From positions 1 to 64,000 of the forward strand of contig CALLVX010000072.1 in the NCBI GenBank assembly GCA_938010765.1: DNA of 64,000 bases. Reading direction: 5' to 3'. Below, one piece after another: positions 37,529 to 48,131 of this stretch. Source of the DNA: an uncultured Flavobacteriaceae bacterium (GTDB lineage Bacteria > Bacteroidota > Bacteroidia > Flavobacteriales > Flavobacteriaceae). The position numbers and the translations under genes are program-made. Every line of letters starts with the position of its first letter. Position 1 is the stretch's first letter. Below the pieces are notes generated by a model that ran no database searches, was not told the origin of the DNA, and worked only from the letters and a program-made list of their open reading frames with translations.

Positions 37529-40159
37529 CTACGACAAACTAGCCAAACTTTTCTCCAAGGTCTCGATCTTGGCTTCCGCGTCCGCTTGTTTTTTACGTTC
37601 TAGGGCGATTACCTTTTCAGGGGCGTTCTGCACAAAACGTTCGTTGCTCAGTTTCTTTTGAACCGATTGTAAAAAGCCCTTTGTATACTTCAGCTCTTCC
37701 TGTATTTTTTCCAACTCGGCGGCCACATCTATTGTACCGCTGATCGGGATAAAATATTCATTACTCTTTACCCGAAAGCTTAAGGCCCCATCTATAGGGG
37801 CATCAACATAAGAGATTTCAGATACATTGGTGAGTTTGCCAATGACCGTATCCCAAGTGGTCGCTGCTTTTTCTTCGTTTAAGACCGATACCGAAATGGC
37901 ATCTTTCATAGCGATCTGCTTTTCCTTGCGAATGGTACGGATACCAGTAATGACACCATCTGCAAAGTCAAAGCCGGCGATCAAATCATTATTGACCTCA
38001 CCCATTGCAGGCCATTGAGAAACGATCAAGGCTTCTTCGCGCGTGCGCTCGCTCATATGCTGCCAAACCTCTTCACTTAAGAAGGGCATAAACGGGTGCA
38101 ACAGTTTTAGGTTCTCTTCGAACAACTGCACTACGGCCTCTAAGGTAAACTGATCAATGGGTTGTTGGTAGGCGGGTTTTACAATTTCTAACAACCACGA
38201 ACAGAAGTCGTCCCATACCAATTTGTAGATGGCCATTAGGGCATCGGAGATTCGGTATTTACTAAAGTGGTCTTCGATCTCGGCCAAGGTTTGGTTAAAT
38301 TTCGAACGGTACCACTCGATTCCCAATTGTGCCGCTTCAGGTTGCGGCAGATCGGCAACCTCCCAGCCTTTTACCAAACGAAAGGCGTTCCAAATCTTGT
38401 TCGCAAAATTCTTGCCCTGCTGGCATAGGTCTTCATCGAACATAAGGTCGTTCCCAGCGGCAGCACTTAATAAAAGCCCTACGCGCACACCATCGGCCCC
38501 GTACTCCTCGATCAATTTAAGCGCATCGGGCGAATTACCCAATTGCTTCGACATTTTTCGCCGCTGCTTATCGCGTACCAAGCCCGTAAAATACACATTC
38601 TCAAACGGTCGCTTGTCTCGATATTCGTAGCCAGAAATAATCATACGGGCCACCCAGAAAAAGATGATATCTGGCCCGGTCACCAGATCATTGGTCGGAT
38701 AATAGTAGTTCACCTCCTCATTACCCGGCTCCAAAATACCACCAAAAACGCTGATAGGCCATAACCAAGAGGAAAACCAGGTATCGAGCACATCTTCGTC
38801 TTGGCGAAGATCCGCTGCCGTAAGACTTACATTCTGCGACTTGGCCTTTGCGGCAGTCAAGGCTTCTTCCTTGCTTTCGGCCACAACGAAATCATTTTGC
38901 CCATCACCAAAGTAGTAGGCCGGTATTTGCTGGCCCCACCATAGCTGGCGCGATATATTCCAATCGCGAATATTTTCCATCCAGTGGCGGTAGGTATTTT
39001 CAAACTTTTTAGGGAAAAACTTCACCTCTTCGGTTTCCAAGACTGCCGCAATGGCAGGTTTTACCAAATCTTCCATCTTAAGGAACCATTGATCGCTCAA
39101 ACGCGGTTCAATAACCGCCTTGGTACGTTCGGAAGTCCCTACCTTGTTCAGGTGCTGCTCTGTCTTCACCAAAAAGCCCTGTTCCTCCAACTCCTTAGAT
39201 ATGGCCTTGCGAACTGCAAAACGATCTTGCCCTTCATAATGCAATCCGTATGAATTCAAGGTAGCGTTGGCATTAAAAATGTCTATTACTTCCAAATCGT
39301 GTTTTTCGCCCAATGCCTTGTCATTGATATCATGGGCGGGGGTTACCTTTAGACAACCGGTACCGAACTCCACATCTACATAATCGTCCTCAATAATAGG
39401 GATAGCACGGTTACAAATAGGTACAATGGCCCTTTTGCCCGTTAAATGACGGTAACGCTCATCATTGGGGTTGATACAGATAGCAGTATCGCCCAAAATG
39501 GTCTCGGGGCGCGTGGTCGCTATCGTAACGGTCTCGTTCGAATCTTCGATTTTATAGGCCAAATAGTATAAAAGGCCTTGTTTTTCCTCATATATCACCT
39601 CCTCATCAGACAAGGTAGTCAATGCCTCAGGATCCCAATTCACCATTCGATAACCCCGATAGATAAGTCCTTTATTGAACAGATCAACAAATACTTTGAT
39701 GACCGAGGCATACATATCATCGTCTAAAGTGAACTTGGTACGGTCCCAATCACAGGAACAACCCAATTTCTTCAACTGCTCCAAAATAACGCCCCCGTAC
39801 TCATCTGTCCAATCCCACGCATGTTTGAGGAAGGCTTCCCGTGTTAAATCTGCCTTTTCAATCCCTTCAGATTTTAATTTGGCCACTACTTTTGCTTCAG
39901 TGGCAATCGAGGCATGATCCATTCCCGGTACCCAACAGGCATTTTTACCCATTAAACGGGCCCTTCGTATCAATACATCTTGAATAGTATTGTTCAACAT
40001 ATGCCCCATATGTAGTATTCCAGTTACATTTGGAGGCGGAATTACAATAGAATATGCCTCTTTTTCATTCGGGGTAGAATGAAAATACTTGTGCTGCATC
40101 CAGTATGCGTACCAGTGGTTCTCGACTTTCTGGGACTCATATTTCGAAGGGATTTCCAT
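37529..40159 (-). CDS. valS: valyl-tRNA synthetase
   Basis: PPPNVTGILHMGHMLNNTIQD (HIGH), RKMSKQLGNSPD (KMSKS), 876 aa. Confidence 0.97.
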   Translation of the reverse strand: MEIPSKYESQKVENHWYAYWMQHKYFHSTPNEKEAYSIVIPPPNVTGILHMGHMLNNTIQDVLIRRARLMGKNACWVPGMDHASIATEAKVVAKLKSEGIEKADLTREAFLKHAWDWTDEYGGVILEQLKKLGCSCDWDRTKFTLDDDMYASVIKVFVDLFNKGLIYRGYRMVNWDPEALTTLSDEEVIYEEKQGLLYYLAYKIEDSNETVTIATTRPETILGDTAICINPNDERYRHLTGKRAIVPICNRAIPIIEDDYVDVEFGTGCLKVTPAHDINDKALGEKHDLEVIDIFNANATLNSYGLHYEGQDRFAVRKAISKELEEQGFLVKTEQHLNKVGTSERTKAVIEPRLSDQWFLKMEDLVKPAIAAVLETEEVKFFPKKFENTYRHWMENIRDWNISRQLWWGQQIPAYYFGDGQNDFVVAESKEEALTAAKAKSQNVSLTAADLRQDEDVLDTWFSSWLWPISVFGGILEPGNEEVNYYYPTNDLVTGPDIIFFWVARMIISGYEYRDKRPFENVYFTGLVRDKQRRKMSKQLGNSPDALKLIEEYGADGVRVGLLLSAAAGNDLMFDEDLCQQGKNFANKIWNAFRLVKGWEVADLPQPEAAQLGIEWYRSKFNQTLAEIEDHFSKYRISDALMAIYKLVWDDFCSWLLEIVKPAYQQPIDQFTLEAVVQLFEENLKLLHPFMPFLSEEVWQHMSERTREEALIVSQWPAMGEVNNDLIAGFDFADGVITGIRTIRKEKQIAMKDAISVSVLNEEKAATTWDTVIGKLTNVSEISYVDAPIDGALSFRVKSNEYFIPISGTIDVAAELEKIQEELKYTKGFLQSVQKKLSNERFVQNAPEKVIALERKKQADAEAKIETLEKSLASLS

Positions 40160-40358
40160 ATTTTGGTACGGTATTTGTTTTTATGCTACCGGATGCGTTA
40201 AATAGCACCGAAAACAGATGTTAAATGTTGGTAAATAATAACTTTTTCACCTAGGGTGAAATACGAAACAAAAATAAGTAACGTTAATAGATAACAAAAG
40301 AATTTTGGAGGTTCATCTCAAAAGATTTACTTTTGAAATTCACCCAAAACTAAAAATT

Positions 40359-40745
40359 ATGAAGAAATTAGTACTCGTATTATTTGTAGGAATGCTAGGA
40401 CTTAGCCTCACCGCGCAAGATAAAGCGGCGAAAATCGAATTTAAGGCCGAGACGGTCGATTACGGTGAAATCGAAAAAGGTTCAGACGGCGTTCGCGTAT
40501 TCGAATTTACAAATACAGGAGATGCGCCATTGATAATCAGCAAAGTAAGCTCTAGTTGTGGATGTACGATTCCGAAGAAACCTGAAGATCCAGTTTTACC
40601 GGGTAAAACAGGAGAGATCCAAGTGAAGTATGACACTAACAGAGTTGGGCCGATCAGAAAAGCGATTACCGTTATTTCGAATGCGGACACTCCTACAAAA
40701 ATCTTAAAAATTAAAGGCGAAATTAAAGCGCCGGAAGGAAAATAA
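40359..40745 (+). CDS. DUF1573 domain-containing protein
   Basis: VDYGEIEKGSDGVRVFEFTNTGDAPLIISKVSSSCGCTIPKKPEDPVLPGKTGEIQVKYDT; start MKKLVLVLF. Confidence 0.92.
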   Translation: MKKLVLVLFVGMLGLSLTAQDKAAKIEFKAETVDYGEIEKGSDGVRVFEFTNTGDAPLIISKVSSSCGCTIPKKPEDPVLPGKTGEIQVKYDTNRVGPIRKAITVISNADTPTKILKIKGEIKAPEGK

Positions 40746-40768
40746 AATAGTTCCTTCTTAAAAGTAAG

Positions 40769-40803
40769 AACCCTGATTTTGGAAACGGAATCAGGGTTTT
40801 TCT
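40769..40803. terminator. bidirectional terminator between convergent genes
   Basis: AACCCTGATT-TTGGAAACGG-AATCAGGGTTTTT; the minus-strand gene's TGA stop lies in the stem. Confidence 0.8.
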
Positions 40804-42134
40804 TTGAACATATTCTCAAGCACGAAACTAAAAAGTAGTTCAGAGTCATAACGCTCGATCAACACCTTGATCCGTTTGCCTTCTTTTTCATTGAGCAATT
40901 GCATTACCTCTTGCAGTTTATAGGTATGTACACTCTTGCCATTTACCGCCAAAACCACATCTCCTTCACGCAACCCGACCGATTCTGCCGTACTGCCTGC
41001 ACGTATACCGGAAACAATAATCTCTGGCACTACGCTTAATCGGGTTCGATTTTGAAATAGTAATTGTACATTCCCGAATGCACTATCATTTTCATCGTTG
41101 CGCACTACCCCATTGCGATCGGCGATGCGTTCAGAAACATATCGCAACCCATCGTGCTGTAACTGAATACCACTCATATTGTATTGAAAAGGGCTATTGA
41201 AGTTGCGATTCTTTCGAAGACCGATAGTCCCTCCGCGATAGTCGAAAATGATATTGAACCGCTTCAGCACTTCGCCCCCCATACTGCCATTGCGGTCGCC
41301 CAAATTCTTGATGGCGCTGAACGATTTGGCATTGGGGAAAGCTGCCTTTGCATCTTCCAATATGAAGCTACCTATTTTAAGACCCTTTACCATTGTGCGT
41401 TTTCCAAAAATATCCCCGTTTAGACCTTTGCCCAAAAAGTCTTCGTAGTGTTTCTCGGGAATATTGATATACTCGTTCTCAAAAAGCCAAAAGGCATCAC
41501 TACTGCCCGAATCTATTAAGAGTTTCACCGGAATATCCTCTTTATTGTTCATATACACCTCCCCATCTACATAGACTTTCTTCTTCACTATGGTAATAGG
41601 CAATTTTTCGTATTTTTTGCTTTTTTTATAGCGATGGGTTTTGGGGTCATGGAACCGAATTGTCTTGCTCCCATAATTAATATCGACCACGAAATCACGA
41701 AAAAGATCATACCCGATAATACCGTGAATGGGAATCCCCAAGTTTGGGGAAAAATTCAAATCCTTGTCGAGCACTACATATAATTGCTGGTTGTAATTTT
41801 TAATTCCTCCGAGTTTAAAGCGATTGCTCTTAGAGCTAAGCGCTTTAATGGGATCACCGTCCCCCAAGCCACGAATGGCTATTTCGGACACGTTATTGAT
41901 CTGTACAGAATCTTGATCAAAAAGGTTGAAAAGAATGGGTTTGCTTACCCCTGAATCAAGGATAAAGGAAAGTTGGCTCCCATTCACCTCCATAGGGATT
42001 ACAATGAGATTATTGATCAATTGAAATTTTACCCTTTGCGATTTTTGCCCTTCCGGCAACTTAAATCCCTGGGCACTTCCCAAAAAAGGAAGGCACAACA
42101 GAAAAACCGAAAAATGGGCCAGAAAGCGTTTCAA
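40791..42134 (-). CDS. retropepsin-like aspartyl protease with C-terminal PDZ domain
   Basis: FILDSGVSKPIL and LLIDSGSSDAFW active-site motifs; SGIRAGSTAESVGLREGDVVLAVNGKSVH PDZ. Confidence 0.87.
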   Translation of the reverse strand: MKRFLAHFSVFLLCLPFLGSAQGFKLPEGQKSQRVKFQLINNLIVIPMEVNGSQLSFILDSGVSKPILFNLFDQDSVQINNVSEIAIRGLGDGDPIKALSSKSNRFKLGGIKNYNQQLYVVLDKDLNFSPNLGIPIHGIIGYDLFRDFVVDINYGSKTIRFHDPKTHRYKKSKKYEKLPITIVKKKVYVDGEVYMNNKEDIPVKLLIDSGSSDAFWLFENEYINIPEKHYEDFLGKGLNGDIFGKRTMVKGLKIGSFILEDAKAAFPNAKSFSAIKNLGDRNGSMGGEVLKRFNIIFDYRGGTIGLRKNRNFNSPFQYNMSGIQLQHDGLRYVSERIADRNGVVRNDENDSAFGNVQLLFQNRTRLSVVPEIIVSGIRAGSTAESVGLREGDVVLAVNGKSVHTYKLQEVMQLLNEKEGKRIKVLIERYDSELLFSFVLENMFKEKP

Positions 42135-42285
42135 TTTGCGATGTATGAGGGTTTGTTCCTTTTAAAGTTAATCAATTTTAATGAAAGGTGCTGTTAATTA
42201 ACATATTACGCCCATCATAAATAATAGCGAATGCTGTTGCCTAGTCCGCAATGATTTCCCATTTTTGTGGGAAATTTACTTGCAA

Positions 42286-43476
42286 ATGCCACATGTTTCC
42301 CAGAAGGGGCTAGCAATGCCCTCTTCACCTATTCGTAAACTAGTTCCCTATGCCGAAGCGGCAAAAAAGAAAGGGGCCCAGGTTATTCATCTCAATATTG
42401 GTCAGCCCGATATAAAAACCCCGAAAATCGCTTTAGACGCGGTCAAGAACAATACCATAGAGGTCCTTGAATACAGTAGAACAGAAGGTTCGGAGACCTA
42501 TAGGGAGAAATTGGCGGCCTACTATGCCAAGAACGACATTCACGTAGGTGCCAGTGATATTATTGTTACTACCGGCGGTTCGGAAGCACTTGCGTTTGTA
42601 ATGGGCAGTATTGCCGACAATCAGGACGAAGTCATTATTCCTGAGCCCTTTTACGCCAACTATAATGGTTTTGCCACCGCTAGTAATGTAAAGGTGGTAC
42701 CTGTAGTTTCTGATATCGATAGCAATTTTGCATTGCCTGCTATAGCAGAATTCGAAAAATTGATTACCCCTAAGACGAAGGCTATTCTTATCTGTAACCC
42801 AGGCAACCCAACAGGCTATCTTTATAGTAAGGAAGAAATTCAACAACTGGCGGCAATTGTTAAGAAGCACGATTTGTTCTTTATAGCAGACGAAGTATAC
42901 CGAGAATTTACGTATGACGGCAGGGAACACTATTCAATTTTACAAGAAACGGATCTGGAAGCCCACGCGATCATTGTAGATTCGGTCTCTAAACGTTACA
43001 GTATGTGCGGTGCACGCGTGGGTTGCATGGTATCTAAAAACCAAGAAGTAATCCAAACCGCTATGAAATTCGCCCAGGCGCGACTTTCACCACCCACCTA
43101 CGCACAACTTGCAAGTGAGGCCGCCCTAGAGACCCCACAAAGTTATTTTGATGACGTAAAGGAAGAGTATTTAGCCAGAAGGGATTTACTGATTTCTGAG
43201 TTAAAAAAAATTAAAGACGTAAAAGTTGCAAGGCCCCAAGGAGCTTTTTACTGCATCGCAGAACTACCTATTTCAGATGCCGATGACTTTGCACAGTGGT
43301 TATTAGAAGACTTTCGTTTAGACAATGAAACGGTTATGGTAGCCCCTGCCGCAGGTTTTTATGCTACTCCGGGGCTTGGCAAGAACCAGATTCGTATCGC
43401 CTACGTGCTTGATCAGGATCGTTTGAAAAGAGCTGTCAACATACTTAAAGAAGCCTTGAAAAGTTATATCGGCTAA
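42286..43476 (+). CDS. pyridoxal phosphate-dependent aminotransferase
   Basis: HLNIGQPDIKTP, CNPGNPTGYLYSKEE, SVSKRYSMCGARVG PLP lysine. Confidence 0.93.
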   Translation: MPHVSQKGLAMPSSPIRKLVPYAEAAKKKGAQVIHLNIGQPDIKTPKIALDAVKNNTIEVLEYSRTEGSETYREKLAAYYAKNDIHVGASDIIVTTGGSEALAFVMGSIADNQDEVIIPEPFYANYNGFATASNVKVVPVVSDIDSNFALPAIAEFEKLITPKTKAILICNPGNPTGYLYSKEEIQQLAAIVKKHDLFFIADEVYREFTYDGREHYSILQETDLEAHAIIVDSVSKRYSMCGARVGCMVSKNQEVIQTAMKFAQARLSPPTYAQLASEAALETPQSYFDDVKEEYLARRDLLISELKKIKDVKVARPQGAFYCIAELPISDADDFAQWLLEDFRLDNETVMVAPAAGFYATPGLGKNQIRIAYVLDQDRLKRAVNILKEALKSYIG

Positions 43477-44498
43477 TGCAGATACAAGAGAACTATTCGC
43501 TAAAAAACTACAACACCTTTGGTATTGACGCCAAGGCCCGCTACTTTGTTGAAATTAGCTCGGTCGCTGCGCTACATGCCATATTACAGTTAGATAGGGG
43601 TTATCCTGCTAAGTTTGTGCTTAGCGGAGGTAGTAATATGCTGCTTACGGGCGACTTGGACGCCTTGGTCCTATTTATCAATATAAAGGGAATAGAAATC
43701 GTATCTGAAACAGATGAGTATGTTCGCCTAAAGGTTATGGCAGGGGAAAACTGGCACGAAATGGTTCAATGGACCTTGGAGCAGAACTACGGCGGACTCG
43801 AGAACATGTCATTGATACCAGGTAATACGGGCACTGCACCTATTCAGAATATTGGCGCCTACGGCGTAGAACTCAAAGATCGTTTTGTACAATGCGAGGC
43901 AATGGCTATCGCTTCCCAGGAAATTCGTAGCTTTAACAAAGAGGATTGCCAGTTCGGCTACCGAGACTCTTACTTTAAGAACGCGGGCAAAGGAAAGTAC
44001 ATTATTACCTCGGTAACCCTTCAACTAACCAAAAAAGGCCATGTATTGAATACGTCTTACGGTGCCATTGAAACCGAATTAAAAACAGCGCGCGTAGAGC
44101 CACCCACCATTCAAGCTATTTCGAGGGCCGTAATCGCAATTCGTAAAAGCAAACTACCAGACCCGAAGGTATTAGGTAATAGTGGGAGTTTCTTTAAGAA
44201 CCCCGTAATTAACAAGGAAGCCTTTAAAATTTTTAACAGTACCCATCCCGAAGCACCTTTTTATAAGGTATCCGAGCAAACCTATAAAATACCCGCCGGT
44301 TGGCTGATCGAACAATGTGGCTTCAAAGGGAAGCGTTATGGCGATGCAGGGGTACATACAAAACAGGCTTTGGTACTTGTAAATTATGGGAATGCCACCG
44401 GGGCAGAAATCTTGGCGCTCGCAAAGCATATTATTGATGCGGTGGCGACAAAATTTGATATTGCCATTCAACCAGAAGTAAATATCATTGGAAATTAG
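43476..44498 (+). CDS. murB: UDP-N-acetylmuramate dehydrogenase
   Basis: SLKNYNTFGIDAKARYFVE, LSGGSNMLLT, GSFFKNPVI, IPAGWLIEQCGFKG. Confidence 0.95.
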   Translation: MQIQENYSLKNYNTFGIDAKARYFVEISSVAALHAILQLDRGYPAKFVLSGGSNMLLTGDLDALVLFINIKGIEIVSETDEYVRLKVMAGENWHEMVQWTLEQNYGGLENMSLIPGNTGTAPIQNIGAYGVELKDRFVQCEAMAIASQEIRSFNKEDCQFGYRDSYFKNAGKGKYIITSVTLQLTKKGHVLNTSYGAIETELKTARVEPPTIQAISRAVIAIRKSKLPDPKVLGNSGSFFKNPVINKEAFKIFNSTHPEAPFYKVSEQTYKIPAGWLIEQCGFKGKRYGDAGVHTKQALVLVNYGNATGAEILALAKHIIDAVATKFDIAIQPEVNIIGN

Positions 44499-44754
44499 TT
44501 ACAACTTTATAAGTTAAGCAATGATCATCGTAGAAGATCTAAATAAAATAACCCCCGAGAAAAGATTCCCAGGGGTTATACCAAACCAAACTAACCAAAA
44601 ACTAAATGTACAATTACCAGTTGCACATTTATAATTAAAATTTTGAGATAACGCCGCTTTACAATCAATTTTATAATTTAGCGTTTCCCTATATACGGAC
44701 GAATCACGTTGTTTGGATTTCCAAATCAAAAAAAAAATAAAAACCCACATACGA

Positions 44755-45324
44755 ATGAGTACACTTCTTGAAAAGCATATTGTAGAATTGCTTCAAGAGC
44801 GAAATGAAAAAGCCATTTCCCTTTTGTATGAAAATTACGGGGATACATTATTCGGGGTAGCCAATAAGGTGGTTCGCAATGAGGAACTGGCACAAGATGT
44901 ACTACAGGAAAGCTTCGTGAAAATCTGGAAAAAATCAGACTCCTATGATCCTTCCAAAGCAAAGTTGTTTACATGGCTTTTTCGTATTACAAGAAATACC
45001 GCAATCGATAAATTAAGGAGTGCGAATACAAAAACCGACAAAGAAATCCAAATTGATGTTTCTGACGTATATACGTTGGGTGTCGATAGTATTAGACCCG
45101 AGTTAATAGATGTTCGAGAGAACCTCGGTAAAATAGAGGATAAATACCAAATTGTATTGGAAGCCCTCTTTTTTCAAGGAATGACGCAACAAGAAGCGAG
45201 CGATGAGCTCGATATTCCTTTGGGAACCATTAAATCCAGATTAAAAATCGGACTAAGGGAACTCAGGAAAATATACGATCCAGCCAAAGTGTTATGCCTA
45301 CTCATAGCGCTAAATTTGATATAA
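44755..45324 (+). CDS. RNA polymerase sigma factor, sigma-70/ECF family
   Basis: QDVLQESFVKIWKKSDSYDPSKAKLFTWLFRITRNTAIDKLR; GMTQQEASDELDIPLGTIKSRLKIGLRELR. Confidence 0.92.
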   Translation: MSTLLEKHIVELLQERNEKAISLLYENYGDTLFGVANKVVRNEELAQDVLQESFVKIWKKSDSYDPSKAKLFTWLFRITRNTAIDKLRSANTKTDKEIQIDVSDVYTLGVDSIRPELIDVRENLGKIEDKYQIVLEALFFQGMTQQEASDELDIPLGTIKSRLKIGLRELRKIYDPAKVLCLLIALNLI

Positions 45325-45395
45325 TAAAAAGTAGAGGAATTTATCCCAATATATGAAGGGAAAAAAGTAGGTCCTCTAAAACAAATGATTTAGTC

Positions 45396-46157
45396 ATGGT
45401 TAAAGATAAAATTAAAATGTTCCTTGATTCAGATCTTCTAGAGAAGTATCTAATCGGCTCTACCACAGACCAGGAAAACTTGCAAGTGGAGCGTTATATA
45501 GCAATGTACCCTAAGGTAAGGGAAACGTATGACGAACTTCAGGAAAACCTAGAGGCTTTTGCCAAAATGCATTCCTTAAAGACACCAGAAGGCCTAAAAG
45601 AACGTATTCTTTCGAAAATTAGATCGGAACATATGGGCAAAAGACGTTTTGCACGATATGCAATGGCAGCTAGTGTAGCTACAATTCTATTTGCCGGGGC
45701 ATCGTACTTCTTCTGGAGTGAAAATCAAAGTTTACAGCAAGAAAATCAAATTGTAAACAATAAGATAGAGGATTTGGAAGCTGATATGCGTGAGCAATTA
45801 GCCGACGTTCGAAACCAGTTTATCGTACTTCAAAATCCGCAGACAAAAAGGTTCAACATCAACGGAAACAAAAAAGCGAAAGAGCTTAAAGCAGTCGCCT
45901 ACGTAAACCCGGTAAAAAAGCTGTCATATATCAACGTAAGTAAATTGCCGAATTTACCTGAAAATCAATGTTTCCAGATGTGGGCAGAGGTAGACGGTAA
46001 GATGCTTAACTTAGGGGTCATCCAAGAAACGTCTAACAAAGACAAATTAGTGGCTTTACCCTATGCCGATGAGGCAGTTGGTTATATAACTATAGGACCC
46101 AAAGGTGGCAACGAAACCCCAACGGTCGAAAACATTGTTGCGAATATCACGTATTAG
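45396..46157 (+). CDS. anti-sigma factor (RskA-like)
   Basis: LEKYLIGSTTDQENLQVERYIAMYP; one TM; C-terminal NQCFQMWAEVDGKMLNLGVI typical of RskA. Confidence 0.88.
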   Translation: MVKDKIKMFLDSDLLEKYLIGSTTDQENLQVERYIAMYPKVRETYDELQENLEAFAKMHSLKTPEGLKERILSKIRSEHMGKRRFARYAMAASVATILFAGASYFFWSENQSLQQENQIVNNKIEDLEADMREQLADVRNQFIVLQNPQTKRFNINGNKKAKELKAVAYVNPVKKLSYINVSKLPNLPENQCFQMWAEVDGKMLNLGVIQETSNKDKLVALPYADEAVGYITIGPKGGNETPTVENIVANITY

Positions 46158-46179
46158 TCCTTCGCGACATCCTATATTT

Positions 46180-46212
46180 TAAAGCCTCGCCATTCTTGTC
46201 GGGGCTTTATTT
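46180..46212 (+). terminator. terminator hairpin after anti-sigma gene
   Basis: AAAGCCTCG-CCATTCTTGT-CGGGGCTTTATTTTTG. Confidence 0.65.
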
Positions 46213-46215
46213 TTG

Positions 46216-46223
46216 TACCTTTG
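46216..46223 (+). promoter_or_regulatory. TAnnTTTG -7 box
   Basis: TACCTTTG, 17 bp before the ATG at 46240. Confidence 0.45.
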
Positions 46224-46239
46224 TAAAAACTTTGAAGAC

Positions 46240-46443
46240 ATGAAGCTTTTGTTTCTTACCATAGGCATATTGGCCCTTGCAGTAGCTGGTATCGCCATCA
46301 AAATTTGGTCTAAAAAAGACGGTGAATTTGCAGGCACTTGTGCTAGTCAGAATCCGTTCCTGAACAAAGATGGACAAGCGTGTGGTATGTGCGGTAAATT
46401 GCCCAGTGAGCAAGACTGTGGCAATGAAACAGCCGCATTGTAA
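46240..46443 (+). CDS. small Cys-rich membrane/secreted protein
   Basis: MKLLFLTIGILALAVAGIAIKIW...GTCASQNPFLNKDGQACGMCGKLPSEQDC. Confidence 0.75.
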   Translation: MKLLFLTIGILALAVAGIAIKIWSKKDGEFAGTCASQNPFLNKDGQACGMCGKLPSEQDCGNETAAL

Positions 46444-47044
46444 GGTTTCGCTTATTTCATTATTTTCTAACGTATTTTTTTTGGAAAAACCCAAGGACAC
46501 ACTAGAAGGAATCATTCAAAAGGCGAAAATGGGAAACCAAATTGCCTTTAGTACCTTGTTAGACCGTTTTTGGAACGAAGTATACGGTTTTCAACTAAAG
46601 CGTACCCAGAATGAAAACGATGCTGAGGACATTAGCATACGTACCTTTTCAAAAGCTTTCGATAAGATAACTTCCTATAATGATTCGTATGGCTTCAATA
46701 CTTGGTTAATTGCCATCTCCAAGAACATTCATATTGATCTGGTTCGAAAAAGAAAACGCGATTTTCTAGAAACGAACAGAGGAAGCAACGATGCGGTCAA
46801 AAAGGTATTGGACGACGCCCCGACAGCCGAAGATCGTTTAATCATCGAACAAAACCTGGCAACCCTTCTCCAATATATCAAAAAACTAAAACCACATTAC
46901 CAAGAGGTCATCAATCTGCGTTATTTTCAAGAACTAAGTTACGCTGATATCGCCGCACAGCTAAACGAACCTATAAACAATGTAAAGGTGAAGTTATTGC
47001 GCGCCAAAAAACTACTGGCAGAAGTAATTAAAAGCAGGTCATAG
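46424..47044 (+). CDS. RNA polymerase sigma factor, sigma-70/ECF family (start uncertain)
   Basis: FNTWLIAISKNIHIDLVRKRKRD; LRYFQELSYADIAAQLNEPINNVKVKLLRAKKLL; a TTG start at LEKPKDTLEG is also plausible. Confidence 0.87.
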   Translation: MKQPHCKVSLISLFSNVFFLEKPKDTLEGIIQKAKMGNQIAFSTLLDRFWNEVYGFQLKRTQNENDAEDISIRTFSKAFDKITSYNDSYGFNTWLIAISKNIHIDLVRKRKRDFLETNRGSNDAVKKVLDDAPTAEDRLIIEQNLATLLQYIKKLKPHYQEVINLRYFQELSYADIAAQLNEPINNVKVKLLRAKKLLAEVIKSRS

Positions 47045-47157
47045 CGGTCGCCATTCCCTGCAACCTTTCGAACGAGGTCATCACTCGACCCAAGAACCCC
47101 GAACACAATGTACAGCCCCCAAATAGTTCGTATATTTGTTGAGATAAAATCTGAACT

Positions 47158-48033
47158 ATGAGCAACGAATCGATCGCAAGTGTTGCACCACCAAAAGGGA
47201 AACCAAAATGGCTTCGTGTAAAACTGCCTACAGGGAAGAAATATACCCAATTGCGAGGCCTTGTAGAAAAATACGACTTGCATACGATTTGCACATCGGG
47301 CAGCTGCCCAAATATGGGTGAATGCTGGGGTGAAGGTACCGCAACCTTTATGATTCTTGGGAATGTATGCACCCGTTCTTGCGGCTTTTGTGGGGTAAAA
47401 ACAGGAAGACCTGAAGATGTTGATTGGGCAGAACCTGAAAAAGTGGCACGCTCGATCAAGATTATGGGTATCAAGCATGCCGTGGTTACCTCAGTAGATC
47501 GAGACGATCTAAAGGATATGGGCTCTATTATCTGGGCTGAAACGGTGAAAGCAATTCGAAGAATGAACCCAACCACCACCTTGGAAACCTTGATTCCCGA
47601 TTTCCAGGGAATCGAAAGACACCTAGATCGTATTATCAAAGTGTCGCCAGAGGTGGTTTCCCACAATATGGAAACCGTACGACGACTTACGCGCGAAGTG
47701 CGCATACAGGCTAAGTATGACCGTAGCTTAGAGGTTTTGCGCTATTTGAGGGCAAATGGGGTCAACAGAACCAAGTCGGGCATCATGTTGGGATTAGGAG
47801 AGCTAGAAGAGGAAGTAATCGAGACGATGAAAGACCTTAGAAACGCCAATGTAGACGTGGTAACCATTGGGCAATACCTACAACCTTCTAAAAAACATCT
47901 GCCAGTAAAAGAGTTTATACTGCCCGAGCAATTCAAAAAATACGAAGAAATAGGATTGGAAATGGGTTTTCGACACGTAGAAAGCGGTGCTCTGGTACGA
48001 TCTTCCTATAAGGCGCATAAACATATCAACTAA
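47158..48033 (+). CDS. lipA: lipoyl synthase
   Basis: [36 protein letters not shown] radical-SAM motifs. Confidence 0.97.
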   Translation: MSNESIASVAPPKGKPKWLRVKLPTGKKYTQLRGLVEKYDLHTICTSGSCPNMGECWGEGTATFMILGNVCTRSCGFCGVKTGRPEDVDWAEPEKVARSIKIMGIKHAVVTSVDRDDLKDMGSIIWAETVKAIRRMNPTTTLETLIPDFQGIERHLDRIIKVSPEVVSHNMETVRRLTREVRIQAKYDRSLEVLRYLRANGVNRTKSGIMLGLGELEEEVIETMKDLRNANVDVVTIGQYLQPSKKHLPVKEFILPEQFKKYEEIGLEMGFRHVESGALVRSSYKAHKHIN

Positions 48034-48131
48034 GAACGGCAATACATACCCAAGAGAATCAACAGGAAGAGGACAAGCACTTGTGTTACAAGTATACCCA
48101 GAAATTCCTTCCATAAAACACCTAACTTTCA

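Noticed and set aside
42433-42930. 165-aa minus-strand ORF
   Set aside because: Antisense to the aminotransferase gene; shadow ORF
44548-44579. Hairpin ATAACCCCCGAGAAAAGATTCCCAGGGGTTAT after murB
   Set aside because: Probably a terminator but the T-tract is weak on the plus strand; not listed as a confident feature
47028-47705. 225-aa minus-strand ORF
   Set aside because: Antisense to lipA; shadow ORF
48038-48130. Minus-strand hydrophobic reading ([27 protein letters not shown]) between lipA and gap
   Set aside because: No in-frame start codon found; may be a relic, not supportable as a gene
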